From: an uncultured Megasphaera sp.
Lineage (GTDB): Bacteria > Bacillota > Negativicutes > Veillonellales > Megasphaeraceae
NCBI GenBank assembly: GCA_934193515.1
Contig: CAKPVJ010000006.1
Span: 18,126 to 82,125, forward strand
Length of the DNA: 64,000 bases
Reading direction: 5' to 3'
Shown: positions 25,195 through 34,257 of the stretch, piece by piece
Numbering within the stretch: the first letter of the stretch is position 1
How the letters are laid out: every line of letters begins with the position of its first letter
The notes under the pieces: generated by a model
Seen by the model: only the letters and a program-made list of their open reading frames with translations
Database searches by the model: none
Told to the model about the DNA's origin: nothing
Made by a program: the position numbers and the translations under genes

Positions 25195-26526
25195 TTGGAA
25201 AAAATTGGATTTGTCAGCTTAGGATGTTCAAAAAACCTGATTGATACAGAAGTTATGCTTGGAATTCTCAAGGACCGCCATATGGAAATTACAGAAGACT
25301 TGGCAAAAGCGGATATTATTATTGTCAATACCTGTACATTTATTGAAAAGGCAAAAGAAGAATCTATCAATACGATTTTGCAGGCAGCCAAATATAAACA
25401 GGAAGGCCGCTGCCGCATGCTCATTGTGACAGGCTGCCTGAGTCAGCAGTACAAAGAAGATTTGCTGAAAGAAATGCCGGAGATTGATGCCTTATTGGGA
25501 ACCGGTTCATGGGACCGTATCTGGGAAGCGATTGATACGGTAGAACACGGCAAAAAAGCCTGCTTTATGGATAATGTAAGCCATTTGTATGACCAAAACA
25601 CAAGCCGTTTGCGGACGACGCCGTCATACAGTACGTATGTCAAAATCGGGGAAGGCTGCAATAATGGCTGTACGTTCTGCATTATTCCGCATGTTCGCGG
25701 TCCGCTGTGCAGCCGTCCGGTAGCATCCGTAGTGGCAGAAGTGCAGCAACTCGCGGCTGACGGCGTGAAGGAAATCAACCTGATTGCACAAGATACGACG
25801 AGCTACGGCGTCGATTTGGCAGGGCATTCTCTCTTGCCGGAATTGCTGCGCCAGCTCGTCAAAATCGAAGGAATCCGCTGGATTCGGTTATTTTACTTAT
25901 ATCCTCATTATTTTACAGATGAGTTGATGGACCTTATCGTTAAAGAAGATAAAATCTGTCCCTATGTGGACCTGCCGCTGCAGCATATTTCTCAGACGGT
26001 CCTGCAGCGTATGAACCGCCGCGACAGCGAAGAAGATGTACGTCATCTCGTAAAAAAATTATGCAGCCACGGCCGCAAACTGACGCTGCGTTCGACATTT
26101 ATTGTCGGGTTCCCCGGTGAAACGGAAGAAGAATTTCAGGCACTCTGCGATTTTGTCCGTGAAGCCGAATTTGATGATGTCGGTGTCTTTACGTACTCAC
26201 AGGAAGACGGTACGCCGGCAGCCAAGATGTCGAACCAGATTCCGGAAGAAGTGAAAGAAGAACGGTATCATACGCTGATGGCTATTCAAGCTAAAGTATC
26301 TGAACACCGCAATCAGGAACTGGAAGGAACGCTGCATACGATGCTGGTCGAAAAAGTAACAGAAGAAGACGGCGTGCGTCAGGCTGTCGGCCGTATTGAA
26401 ATTCAGGCGCCCGATGTAGACGGACTGACATATTTGGAAAATGCTGATGGTGTAGAAGCGGGTGATATGATTCCCGTTCGCATCGCTCAGGGATTTGCGT
26501 ATGATTTAGTTGCTGAACAAGTCTAA
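25195..26526 (+). CDS. rimO: ribosomal protein uS12 methylthiotransferase
   Basis: Radical SAM enzyme of 443 residues that adds a methylthio group to the conserved Asp of ribosomal protein S12. The N-terminal UPF0004 domain begins with EKIGFVSLGCSKN. The radical SAM motif is CNNGCTFC (Cys155, Cys159, Cys162), and a C-terminal TRAM domain ends the protein. The start is taken as TTG at 25195, with AAAGGA eight bases before it and the family's normal N-terminus right after. Upstream in-frame starts would overlap the previous gene by about 100 bases. Confidence 0.92.
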   Translation: MEKIGFVSLGCSKNLIDTEVMLGILKDRHMEITEDLAKADIIIVNTCTFIEKAKEESINTILQAAKYKQEGRCRMLIVTGCLSQQYKEDLLKEMPEIDALLGTGSWDRIWEAIDTVEHGKKACFMDNVSHLYDQNTSRLRTTPSYSTYVKIGEGCNNGCTFCIIPHVRGPLCSRPVASVVAEVQQLAADGVKEINLIAQDTTSYGVDLAGHSLLPELLRQLVKIEGIRWIRLFYLYPHYFTDELMDLIVKEDKICPYVDLPLQHISQTVLQRMNRRDSEEDVRHLVKKLCSHGRKLTLRSTFIVGFPGETEEEFQALCDFVREAEFDDVGVFTYSQEDGTPAAKMSNQIPEEVKEERYHTLMAIQAKVSEHRNQELEGTLHTMLVEKVTEEDGVRQAVGRIEIQAPDVDGLTYLENADGVEAGDMIPVRIAQGFAYDLVAEQV

Positions 26527-26539
26527 ATGAGGTGAGCAT

Positions 26540-27793
26540 GTGTTAGTAGAATTGGTGACGACAGGCTCTGAACTGCTGCTTGGAGAAATCGTCAATGAAA
26601 ATGTGCAGTATTTGTCACGAGAATTAAATGCTTTAGGCTATTCGATTGTCTATCACACGACAGTAGGAGATAATCCGCAGCGGATGGAAGCCGTTTTGCG
26701 GACGGCGCTCGCCCGAACTGATATTGTTATTACGACGGGCGGTTTGGGACCGACGCAGGGTGATATGACTAAAAATATAGGTGCCAAGGTATTAGGACTG
26801 CCTATGGAGCTTCACCCGGAAATTATTGAATCTATCGCCCAATGGGTCGAAGCGCATCATCCCGGCCGGGGATTGACGGAAAGTCAAAAACGGCAGGCCA
26901 TGATTCCCAGGGGAGCCACCGTGTTTGCCAATGGGGCCGGCACGGCTCCCGGCGCAGCGATACAGCATCATGGCAAAGTACTCGTTCATCTGCCGGGTCC
27001 GCCGATGGAAATGCGCTGGATGTATACGCACCGCCTGCGTCCCTGGCTGCTTGAGACATTTGGTTCTCAGGGATATATCAAATCTTTATACATGAAGATT
27101 TATGACATGGGAGAAGCTTTTATTGAAGAAAAGCTAATGGATTTGGTGCAGCATCAGACCAATCCGACGATTGCGATGTATGCCCGCCCTGGTTTTGTCG
27201 AAGTGCGCTTGACGGCGAAAGGTGCCGATGAGGACGAAGCGACTGCACTGCTGGAACCGTTAAAAAAAGAACTGCAAAAGCGGCTGCACCGTGTCGCCGT
27301 TACGTATGACGACGAACCAATTGCCGCTTTGCTGGGACGCATCGTATTGGCACAGCACATGACCGTCAGTGCTGCTGAATCCTGTACCGGAGGATTAGTT
27401 GGTTCGTACATTACGGATATTGCCGGTGCATCGGAGTATTTCCGCGGCTCTGCCGGGACGTACTGCAATGAAATGAAAGAACATATACTCGGTGTTTCGC
27501 ATGATACGCTGGAAACATATACGGCAGTCAGCGCGCAGACTGCCGGAGAAATGGCAGAGGGAAGCCGCAGGCTGTACGGTTCAGATATAGCGATTAGCAC
27601 GACGGGCATTGCCGGCCCCGGCGGCGGCAGCGCGACCCAGCCGGTAGGACTTGTTTATACGGGTATCGCCGGGCCGTGGGGAACGCAGACGTATCGGGAT
27701 GTGTATTTGGGCGACCGTACGGAAGTCAAACGCCGGGCTGCAACCGGCGCCATTTATTACGCTGTCAAATATATTTTAAAACATATACATTAG
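26540..27793 (+). CDS. cinA: CinA competence/damage-inducible protein, nicotinamide-nucleotide amidase type
   Basis: A 417-residue two-domain CinA. The N-terminal MoCF-like domain contains TTGSELLLGE and TTGGLGPTQGD. The C-terminal pyridine-nucleotide amidase domain contains SAAESCTGG and STTGIAGPGGG. It salvages nicotinamide mononucleotide and is often placed before recA, as here (9-base gap). The start is GTG at 26540, with GAGGTG upstream. Confidence 0.92.
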   Translation: MLVELVTTGSELLLGEIVNENVQYLSRELNALGYSIVYHTTVGDNPQRMEAVLRTALARTDIVITTGGLGPTQGDMTKNIGAKVLGLPMELHPEIIESIAQWVEAHHPGRGLTESQKRQAMIPRGATVFANGAGTAPGAAIQHHGKVLVHLPGPPMEMRWMYTHRLRPWLLETFGSQGYIKSLYMKIYDMGEAFIEEKLMDLVQHQTNPTIAMYARPGFVEVRLTAKGADEDEATALLEPLKKELQKRLHRVAVTYDDEPIAALLGRIVLAQHMTVSAAESCTGGLVGSYITDIAGASEYFRGSAGTYCNEMKEHILGVSHDTLETYTAVSAQTAGEMAEGSRRLYGSDIAISTTGIAGPGGGSATQPVGLVYTGIAGPWGTQTYRDVYLGDRTEVKRRAATGAIYYAVKYILKHIH

Positions 27794-27802
27794 GAGGCTG
27801 CT

Positions 27803-28876
27803 ATGGAAGCAAAACAAACCGCACTTGAAAATGCAATGCGCAAAATTGAAAAAGATTTTGGCAAAGGCGCGATTATGCGTCTAGGTGATTTAGCTGATAA
27901 AATGAATTTGGAAGTTATTTCGTCAGGCTCCCTGGCAGTTGATTTAGCTGTCGGTGTCGGCGGCTATCCCCGCGGCCGTGTTATCGAAATCTACGGCCCT
28001 GAATCTTCCGGTAAAACGACGCTGGCCCTGCATGCGATTGCTTCAGCACAAAAAGAAGGCGGCATTGCGGCCTTTATTGATGCTGAACATGCGCTGGACC
28101 CCGTATATGCCCGCCATCTTGGCGTAGATACAGCCGAACTGCTTATTTCGCAGCCGGACAACGGGGAACAGGCGTTAGAAATTACAGAAGAACTCGTCCG
28201 CAGCGGTGCTGTCGATATTATCGTAGTGGACTCGGTAGCGGCTTTGGTGCCGAAAGCAGAAATTGAAGGCGAAATGGGCGATTCTCATGTAGGTCTGCAG
28301 GCTCGTCTGATGAGCCAGGCACTGCGCAAACTGACCGGGATTATTTCTAAATCCAAAGCAATCGTCATCTTTATCAATCAGCTTCGTGAAAAAGTCGGCG
28401 TCATGTTTGGCAATCCGGAAACGACAACAGGCGGCAGAGCATTGAAGTTCTATGCGTCTATCCGCATGGAAATTCGTAAGGGAGAAGCGATTAAATCCGG
28501 CGGCGACGTCATCGGCAACAGAGCTCGTGTCAAAGTCGTCAAAAATAAAGTGGCTCCTCCGTTTAAAAACTGTGAATTTGATATTATGTACGGCACAGGC
28601 ATTTCTCGTGAAGGAACGATTCTCGACTTGGGCGCATCCATGGATATTATCGAAAAGAGCGGTACCTGGTATTCATATAAAGGCGAACGGCTGGGACAAG
28701 GCAAGGAAAATGTCAAAGTATTCCTCAAAGAACATCCGGAAATTGCTGACGAAGTAGAAAAAATCATTCGGGATACGTTAGCGGCTGAACCGGAAAAATT
28801 TGAAGAAGTTATGGAAGAAGAACCGATTACTGCGGCTCCGGAAGAAACAGCGGCAGCAAATACGGAAGAATCGTAA
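27803..28876 (+). CDS. recA: recombinase A
   Basis: RecA of 357 residues for homologous recombination and SOS activation. Walker A GPESSGKTT lies at 65-73, followed by the EAEHALDP-type loop and the GGRALKFYAS region. The acidic C-terminal tail is rich in Glu. AGGAGG precedes the ATG. It is flanked by cinA and recX in one transcript. No SOS box is evident just upstream, consistent with internal operon position. Confidence 0.97.
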   Translation: MEAKQTALENAMRKIEKDFGKGAIMRLGDLADKMNLEVISSGSLAVDLAVGVGGYPRGRVIEIYGPESSGKTTLALHAIASAQKEGGIAAFIDAEHALDPVYARHLGVDTAELLISQPDNGEQALEITEELVRSGAVDIIVVDSVAALVPKAEIEGEMGDSHVGLQARLMSQALRKLTGIISKSKAIVIFINQLREKVGVMFGNPETTTGGRALKFYASIRMEIRKGEAIKSGGDVIGNRARVKVVKNKVAPPFKNCEFDIMYGTGISREGTILDLGASMDIIEKSGTWYSYKGERLGQGKENVKVFLKEHPEIADEVEKIIRDTLAAEPEKFEEVMEEEPITAAPEETAAANTEES

Positions 28877-28879
28877 CGC

Positions 28880-29305
28880 ATGAATTATAAAGAAACGTAT
28901 GCCAAGGCGCTGCGTCTGCTCAATGTTCGATTTCTCAGCGAAGGCGAGCTGCGTCAGAAACTGCGCAGCCGGGATGCTTCAGAAGAAAGTATTGATGACG
29001 TTATTGCCATGCTCAAAAAGGAACATTTTATCGACGACGAACGCCTGGCTGCTGATGTATACCGCTATTATGCACGAAAGGGACAGTATGGGCATCTGTA
29101 TATCGTCAATAAACTGCGGCATCGGCAGCTGCCTGTTCCGGAAGAACGGGAACCGATAGACGAATATGCGCTGGCAGAACGCTTGATTGCCAAACGCTTT
29201 GCCGATAAAGATCAGGATGGCAGAAAAATTGCCAGATTTTTGCAAAACCGCGGCTTTTCACTTTCCGTGATACGGGATATGCTGGGTCGCTTTACGTGGC
29301 AGTAA
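28880..29305 (+). CDS. recX: RecX regulatory protein
   Basis: A 141-residue RecA modulator made of three-helix RecX repeats (ALRLLNVRFLSEGELRQKL first, then FIDDERLAADVY). It starts 3 bases after the recA stop region and ends the operon. Length is at the short end for the family. Confidence 0.88.
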   Translation: MNYKETYAKALRLLNVRFLSEGELRQKLRSRDASEESIDDVIAMLKKEHFIDDERLAADVYRYYARKGQYGHLYIVNKLRHRQLPVPEEREPIDEYALAERLIAKRFADKDQDGRKIARFLQNRGFSLSVIRDMLGRFTWQ

Positions 29306-29432
29306 CCACCAACAGAAATACAAACAAGGGCTGCCGCACGCCATGCTAAGCCCTGAGCTTTTAACATTCAGCCTTTAGTTCATAGTGTGCAGTACAGACA
29401 CTGTGAAATGAAGACTTCAGCTTAACATAAAA

Positions 29433-29482
29433 AGGGATGCTGCATGATGACAAAACTTCATGCGGTAATCCCTCTTTTTTTT
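29433..29482 (+). terminator. terminator after recX
   Basis: AGGGAT (29433-29438) pairs with ATCCCT (29468-29473), with an inner GCATGA/TTCATGC pairing. It is followed by C and eight T. Confidence 0.75.
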
Positions 29483-29632
29483 GCTAGGAAAGGCAATGCG
29501 ATACGATGAAAAGTGCGGCAGCTGATTTATTTTCCCACAGTCAAATAAAATTATGCGCGCAGGTTTATGACATAATGATTAATTTGTATGTCGAAATTTT
29601 TGCTGAACCGGGATAAATAGATAGAAATATAT

Positions 29633-29660
29633 TTGATTCGGCAGGGATTTGTATTATAAT
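29633..29660 (+). promoter_or_regulatory. promoter of pta
   Basis: TTGATT (29633-29638) and TATAAT (29655-29660) are 16 bases apart. The start codon lies 50 bases downstream. Confidence 0.7.
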
Positions 29661-29710
29661 AGGTATGTTGGAATTTGAATTTAGAAACTTATTTAAGGAG
29701 TGGTCCCCAA

Positions 29711-30757
29711 ATGAGATTTACAGATGATTTAAAAGCTCGTGTAACTAAAGCACAGAAAAAAATCGTTCTTCCGGAAACAAACAGCCGCCGTGTATTGAAA
29801 GCTGCTGAACGTGTTTTGGCTGACGGTTTTGCTAAAATTGTTCTCGTAGGCAAATTAGAACAGATAAAGAAAGATGCTGCAAAATTCCAGATTGACCTCA
29901 CTGGTGTAGAAGTAGTAGATCCGGAAACATATTACCGCATGGATGAATTGTGTGCATATTTCGCTAAACGCCGTGAAAAGAAGGGCATGACAGTTGAAAA
30001 AGCACATGAAATCATGACAACAAACTATACATTCTTTGCTGCCGGCCTCGTTGCTCTTGGTGAAGCTGACGGTGTTGTATCCGGTGCTGCTACCACATCT
30101 GCTGATGTTATCCGTGCAGGTCTTCAGGTTGTTGGCCCTCGTCCTGGCAACAAGACTGTATCTTCTGCATTCATTCTTATTACTAATACTCCGCAGTACG
30201 GCGATCATGGACTTCTCGTACTTGGTGACTGCGGCGTTATTCCGAACCCGACAGCTGAACAGCTCGCAGATATTGCTTGCATCTGCGTAGAACGTGCTCG
30301 TCGTACAGTTCAGATCTTAAACCCGAAAGTTGCTTTCCTTTCTTATTCTACAAAAGGTTCCGGCGCCGGCGAATCTGTTGATAACGTTCGCAAAGCTGTT
30401 GAAATCTTGAAAGAACGCAATGTAGATTTCGAATTTGATGGCGAATTGCAGGCCGATGCTGCTTTGGTTCCGGAAGTTGGCGAACATAAAGCTCCGGGCT
30501 CTAAAGTTGCTGGTCATGCCAACGTACTTATTTTCCCGAACCTCGATGCTGCTAACATTGGCTACAAAATGGTTCAGCGTTTTGCTAACGCAACAGCCCT
30601 TGGCCCATTGGTTCAGGGCTTGGCAGAACCAATCCTTGACTTGTCTCGTGGCTGCTCCTCTGAAGATGTTGCTGACGTTGTTGCAGTTTGCTGCTCTGAC
30701 GCTATTACAGCAGATATTTATAAAAAAGAAATGGCTGCTAAAGCACTTGAAAAATAA
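29711..30757 (+). CDS. pta: phosphate acetyltransferase
   Basis: A 348-residue PTA_PTB enzyme interconverting acetyl-CoA and acetyl phosphate, central to acetate formation and ATP yield. It has the short single-domain architecture, with VVSGAATTSADVIRAGL and STKGSGAGESVDNVRKA as recognisable blocks. The ATG at 29711 has AAGGAG ten bases upstream. The extra 12 residues from 29675 are rejected. Codon choice differs from its neighbours (heavy use of GCT, GTT and CGT), which suggests high expression. No ack gene follows. Confidence 0.92.
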   Translation: MRFTDDLKARVTKAQKKIVLPETNSRRVLKAAERVLADGFAKIVLVGKLEQIKKDAAKFQIDLTGVEVVDPETYYRMDELCAYFAKRREKKGMTVEKAHEIMTTNYTFFAAGLVALGEADGVVSGAATTSADVIRAGLQVVGPRPGNKTVSSAFILITNTPQYGDHGLLVLGDCGVIPNPTAEQLADIACICVERARRTVQILNPKVAFLSYSTKGSGAGESVDNVRKAVEILKERNVDFEFDGELQADAALVPEVGEHKAPGSKVAGHANVLIFPNLDAANIGYKMVQRFANATALGPLVQGLAEPILDLSRGCSSEDVADVVAVCCSDAITADIYKKEMAAKALEK

Positions 30758-30776
30758 GGCATTAGTACCCAGCTAT

Positions 30777-30817
30777 AAAAAAGCTCTTTGCAATTTCGCA
30801 TTGCAAAGAGCTTTTTT
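30777..30817. terminator. bidirectional terminator between pta and the small membrane protein
   Basis: An 18-bp perfect stem starting AAAAAAGCTC, with loop TTCGC (30795-30799), ends in T6 on both strands. Confidence 0.92.
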
Positions 30818-30824
30818 GTAATCG

Positions 30825-31262
30825 TTAATTTTTTATGCGTCGGCGTTTGTTTCCGACAACCATCGTCGGACTTAAGGTGCGATAGACCATATAGGTAAAG
30901 AACATAAAGCCAAATAAAAACACCAGCGCGTAGTCATCTGTCAGCGGAGCATCCTGTGTAAAATAATATACGCATCCTAACGTAAGTAGGAGGCTGGCGT
31001 ACATCGAGATGGTTACGCACCATGTACGCTGGCCTCGGTCGCGCAGGGTATAGAAATCTTTATATTTAACATACATAATACCAGTCGAAATCAGCAGTAC
31101 CGCTGCGATGATACCGGAAAAGGCCAAACTAATCTGCAGATACAGAGATATAAGGAAGATAATCATCAAGGTAAACGTTCCCAGAAAAATATTTTTTTGC
31201 AGTCGTAAATCCTGCATGTTTTCCGTGTCTTCCTGCAGATGGCGGTTACGCGGTCGAACCAT
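30825..31262 (-). CDS. small four-helix membrane protein, unrecognised
   Basis: A 145-residue protein I do not recognise. It starts with a charged stretch (VRPRNRHLQEDTENMQ), then has about four membrane helices in two pairs (about 28-65 and 88-130), and ends with a very basic tail (GNKRRRIKN). The ATG at 31262 has AGGAGG eight bases before it. It is monocistronic, with its 3' end sharing the pta terminator. Confidence 0.65.
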   Translation of the reverse strand: MVRPRNRHLQEDTENMQDLRLQKNIFLGTFTLMIIFLISLYLQISLAFSGIIAAVLLISTGIMYVKYKDFYTLRDRGQRTWCVTISMYASLLLTLGCVYYFTQDAPLTDDYALVFLFGFMFFTYMVYRTLSPTMVVGNKRRRIKN

Positions 31263-31336
31263 AAGAAACACCTCCTTTCGTCAGGTCATGTCATAGACAT
31301 TATATCATATTTTAAAGAAAAAAAAGGATATAATGA

Positions 31337-31432
31337 TTGACAATGGCGAGTGCATCGTGGTACTCTAAATGAGGATACTCTAAAAGAGAATCGCATGTCA
31401 GCCCGTTGGGAATTCCCCAAACGGGTTATTTT
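31337..31432 (+). promoter_or_regulatory. candidate leader with TTGACA box, TACTCTAAA repeats and terminator-like hairpin
   Basis: TTGACA at 31337-31342 could be a -35 box, but the -10 partner is weak. TACTCTAAA occurs twice (from 31361 and 31376). CCCGTT (31402-31407) and AACGGG (31420-31425) form a hairpin followed by TTATTTTTAT, about 30 bases before the next ATG. It could be an attenuator or the end of a small RNA. Confidence 0.4.
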
Positions 31433-31462
31433 TATGCCCCCTGACAAGAGGAGTGGATATAT

Positions 31463-32854
31463 ATGAAAGCGATAAAAACATATGATGTCATCATTATTGG
31501 TGCCGGCCCGGCAGGTATTTTTACAGCCTTGGAATTAGCCGACAAAGGATTAAAAATTTTGATAGTAGAAAAAGGGCAGGATATTCGAGAACGAATTGCT
31601 ACCAGCCATAATAAGAATGCCCTGCAAAAAGATAAAGTTCGCAATGTGGTCTGCGGCTGGGGCGGAGCCGGTGCGTTCAGCGACGGTAAACTGACGCTGA
31701 CGACAGAATACGGCGGCAATCTCGATGATTATATGTCCAAAGCGGAATTGATGGAAAAGATTGACTATGTAGATAGTGTATACTGCCGGTTCGGCGGCGC
31801 GGACAGAAAAGTATACGGCGACGAAAACAAAGATAAAATCCGAGATATACAGCGCAAAGCAGCCGCTGCGGACCTTCGCTTGATTCCTGCCCGCATTCGT
31901 CATTTGGGAACCGATGTCAATGCACAGATATTGACCAATATGCGGGATTTCCTTGACGGCAAAGTGGATATTATGGCTGATACGGCTGTAGACCATATTG
32001 TCGTCGATAACGGCCAGGTTCAAGGTGTACTGATTGCAGACCAGTTTTATGCCTGCCGCTATTTGGTCAGCGCGCCGGGCCGTGAAGGCTCTGAATGGTT
32101 TATTCATGAAGTCAGCAAATTGGGCTTGGAATTGACTTCCAACGCTGTAGATATTGGCGTGCGCGTCGAAATGCCGGCAGAAGTATTGGAAACGATTACC
32201 GATGTTGTCTATGAATCCAAACTGATTTACTTCAGCCAGTCCTTTGACGACAGGATTCGAACATTCTGCATGAATCCCTATGGCTTTGTCGTAGAAGAAA
32301 ACAATGACGGTCTGCTGACGGTTAACGGTCACAGCTATGCGCACAAACGCAGCGAAAACACAAATTTTGCAATTCTTGTTTCCAAGAAATTTACACAGCC
32401 GTTCCATGAACCGATTAAATACGGTAAATATATTGCCAATTTGGCTAATATTCTCGGCGGCGGCGTTATCGTGCAGCGGCTGGGCGATTTGCTCGATGGC
32501 CGCCGCTCTACGCCGGAACGGATTCAGCGCGGCTTAGTACGGCCGACGATGCCCAATGCGACGCCGGGAGATTTATCTTTGGTTTTGCCGTATCGTCATT
32601 TGCAGGATATTAAAGAAATGCTCGAAGCTTTGGATAAAATTGCGCCGGGCGCCAACTCTCGTCATACCTTATTGTATGGGGTAGAAGTCAAATTCTATTC
32701 CAACCGTTTGGAACTGAGTCATAAATTGGAAACGAAAATCCCCAATTTCTTTGCCATTGGCGATGGCGCCGGCATTACGAGAGGCCTTGTGCAGGCATCG
32801 GCAGCAGGTGTCACGGTGGGACAGGAAATACTGATGCGGGAAAACCACGCCTAA
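31463..32854 (+). CDS. NAD(P)/FAD-dependent oxidoreductase (COG2509 type)
   Basis: A 463-residue flavoprotein. The N-terminus has the dinucleotide fold VIIGAGPAGIFTALELA. The block CGWGGAGAFSDGKLTL at about 72-88 is typical of the COG2509 FAD-dependent dehydrogenases. The C-terminal FAD-binding segment FFAIGDGAGITRGLVQA is present. The physiological substrate of this family is unknown. GAGGAG lies upstream of the ATG. It lies 72 bases before selD on the same strand. Confidence 0.8.
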   Translation: MKAIKTYDVIIIGAGPAGIFTALELADKGLKILIVEKGQDIRERIATSHNKNALQKDKVRNVVCGWGGAGAFSDGKLTLTTEYGGNLDDYMSKAELMEKIDYVDSVYCRFGGADRKVYGDENKDKIRDIQRKAAAADLRLIPARIRHLGTDVNAQILTNMRDFLDGKVDIMADTAVDHIVVDNGQVQGVLIADQFYACRYLVSAPGREGSEWFIHEVSKLGLELTSNAVDIGVRVEMPAEVLETITDVVYESKLIYFSQSFDDRIRTFCMNPYGFVVEENNDGLLTVNGHSYAHKRSENTNFAILVSKKFTQPFHEPIKYGKYIANLANILGGGVIVQRLGDLLDGRRSTPERIQRGLVRPTMPNATPGDLSLVLPYRHLQDIKEMLEALDKIAPGANSRHTLLYGVEVKFYSNRLELSHKLETKIPNFFAIGDGAGITRGLVQASAAGVTVGQEILMRENHA

Positions 32855-32926
32855 TCCTTTTACATTTGCTGGCGAGTAGGATATAATTCAAAGTAACACC
32901 CAGTCTGTGAAAGGAGGAGATATGCG

Positions 32927-33961
32927 ATGGATAAGATTGCCTTGACTAAAATGGCAGCCTGCGCCGGGTGAGGCGCTAAAGTAGGAGCCGGAACACTGGC
33001 TCAACTGTTGGACGGGATTCCAACACGCAAAGATAAACGACTGCTGGTAGGCTATGATAAAAGCGATGATGCTTCTGTATATGCTGTCAGTGATGACTTG
33101 GCACTCGTGCAGACTGTCGATTTCTTCCCTCCTATTGTAGATGACCCGTTTTTATTTGGGCAGATAGCGGCAGCGAATGCACTGAGTGATGTCTATGCCA
33201 TGGGGGCAGAACCTCGGTTGGCGATGAATGTGATGTGCCTTGCACCGCAAATGGGACAGGATGCAGTCAAAGCCATTCTGGAAGGCGGCTACAGCAAAGC
33301 CTATGAAGCCAATGTCCTTATTACAGGTGGGCATACGATAGAAGATAAAGAGCCTAAATACGGACTCGCTGTAACTGGGTTTGTTCATCCCGATGCACTG
33401 CTGCGCAATTCTTCGGCCAAAGAAGGCGACGTGCTGATTTTGACAAAACCGCTGGGTGTCGGCATTTTGATGACAGCTGCGCAAGGAGATTTTGTGGATG
33501 ACAGCCTGCTCAAGAAGTTGTATGCACAAATGGCATGCTTGAATAAAAAAGCACGGGACATCATGATTCAGTATGACGTCCACAGCTGTACGGATGTGAC
33601 GGGATTTGGCCTGCTGGGTCATGCCTGCGAAATGGCACGAGGCAGCCAAAAAACGATTCACTTTGATGTATCAGCTATACCGTATCATCAGGACGCCTAT
33701 AAAATGGCTGCTATGGGACTGGTTCCTGCCGGCGCATACCGCAACCGCGATTTTGCAGCACAGGATATAACTATGAAACGGCCTATAGCAGAACCATTGC
33801 TGGATATATTGTACGATCCGCAAACATCAGGCGGGTTGCTAATAGCCGTTGCAGAAAAAGATGCGCCTGTCTTGGAACGAAATTTGCAGGATGCTATTCC
33901 CTGCGCGAAACGTATCGGATACGTTACCAAACGAAAAGAAACAGCTTTGGTATTAGAATAG
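32927..33961 (+). CDS. selD: selenide, water dikinase (selenophosphate synthetase), a selenoprotein with in-frame UGA
   Basis: It makes selenophosphate from selenide and ATP, the selenium donor for tRNA-Sec. The reading frame begins at ATG 32927 (AAAGGAGGAG upstream). Codon 15 is TGA at 32969-32971, in the context AACAG-Sec-GAK, where other SelD proteins have the catalytic Cys or Sec. Reading through gives 344 residues, the usual family length. The downstream part has GGHTIEDKEPKYGLAVTGF and CTDVTGFGLLGH. A SECIS-like hairpin follows the TGA. The presence of selA, selB and tRNA-Sec in the same window supports recoding. A gene caller would start it wrongly at 33008. Confidence 0.95.
32985..33002 (+). 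promoter_or_regulatory. candidate bacterial SECIS hairpin in selD
   Basis: GAGCC (32985-32989) pairs with GGCTC (32998-33002) around a loop beginning with G (GGAACACT). It starts 13 bases after the UGA, in the usual range for bacterial SECIS elements bound by SelB. Confidence 0.65.
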
Positions 33962-33977
33962 CCAAGAGCAAAAGAAC

Positions 33978-34018
33978 TGTCGCATGAACGATTTGACGTC
34001 ATGCGACAATTTTTTTTG
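33978..34018 (+). terminator. terminator of selD
   Basis: TGTCGCATGA (33978-33987) pairs with TCATGCGACA (33999-34008) and is followed by a long T-run. Confidence 0.9.
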
Positions 34019-34178
34019 AAATTTTTAGTAGATAACGTGTCGTTTTCAATATAAAACTTAAAAAATTAAAAATTCATGCAAAACGAGTTATTTGAAAACG
34101 ATTTTTTGGTACGACGGCCTTTCGTTGCAGGAAGACATTTCTATGCCATATATGTATACGTAATTTGCAATATAGTTC

Positions 34179-34207
34179 TTGTATAAGCCCGTTAAACGTT
34201 TTATAAT
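34179..34207 (+). promoter_or_regulatory. promoter of the CoA-transferase, overlapped by a GTTAAACGT motif
   Basis: TTGTAT (34179-34184) and TATAAT (34202-34207) are 17 bases apart. GTTAAACGT at 34191-34199 lies in the spacer, the same 9-mer as upstream of ilvC, which would suit repression. Confidence 0.65.
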
Positions 34208-34257
34208 ACAAGTAGTCAAACATAAGACGGCTTTACTATTGGAGAAAGGTATGGTGA

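Larger units (their letters stand above)
29306..29710. other. 405-bp gap with three successive hairpins and the pta promoter
   Basis: No gene is seen. Three hairpins follow recX. The first is AGGGCT/AGCCCT (29326-29353). The second is a 10-bp stem, TTCATAGTGT/ACACTGTGAA, at 29378-29406. The third is the terminator at 29433-29482. Beyond them is AT-rich DNA up to the pta promoter. Confidence 0.6.

Noticed and set aside
32969..32971. TGA in selD read as a nonsense mutation or pseudogene
   Set aside because: It falls at the catalytic Cys/Sec position of SelD, a SECIS-like hairpin follows, and the whole Sec machinery is present.
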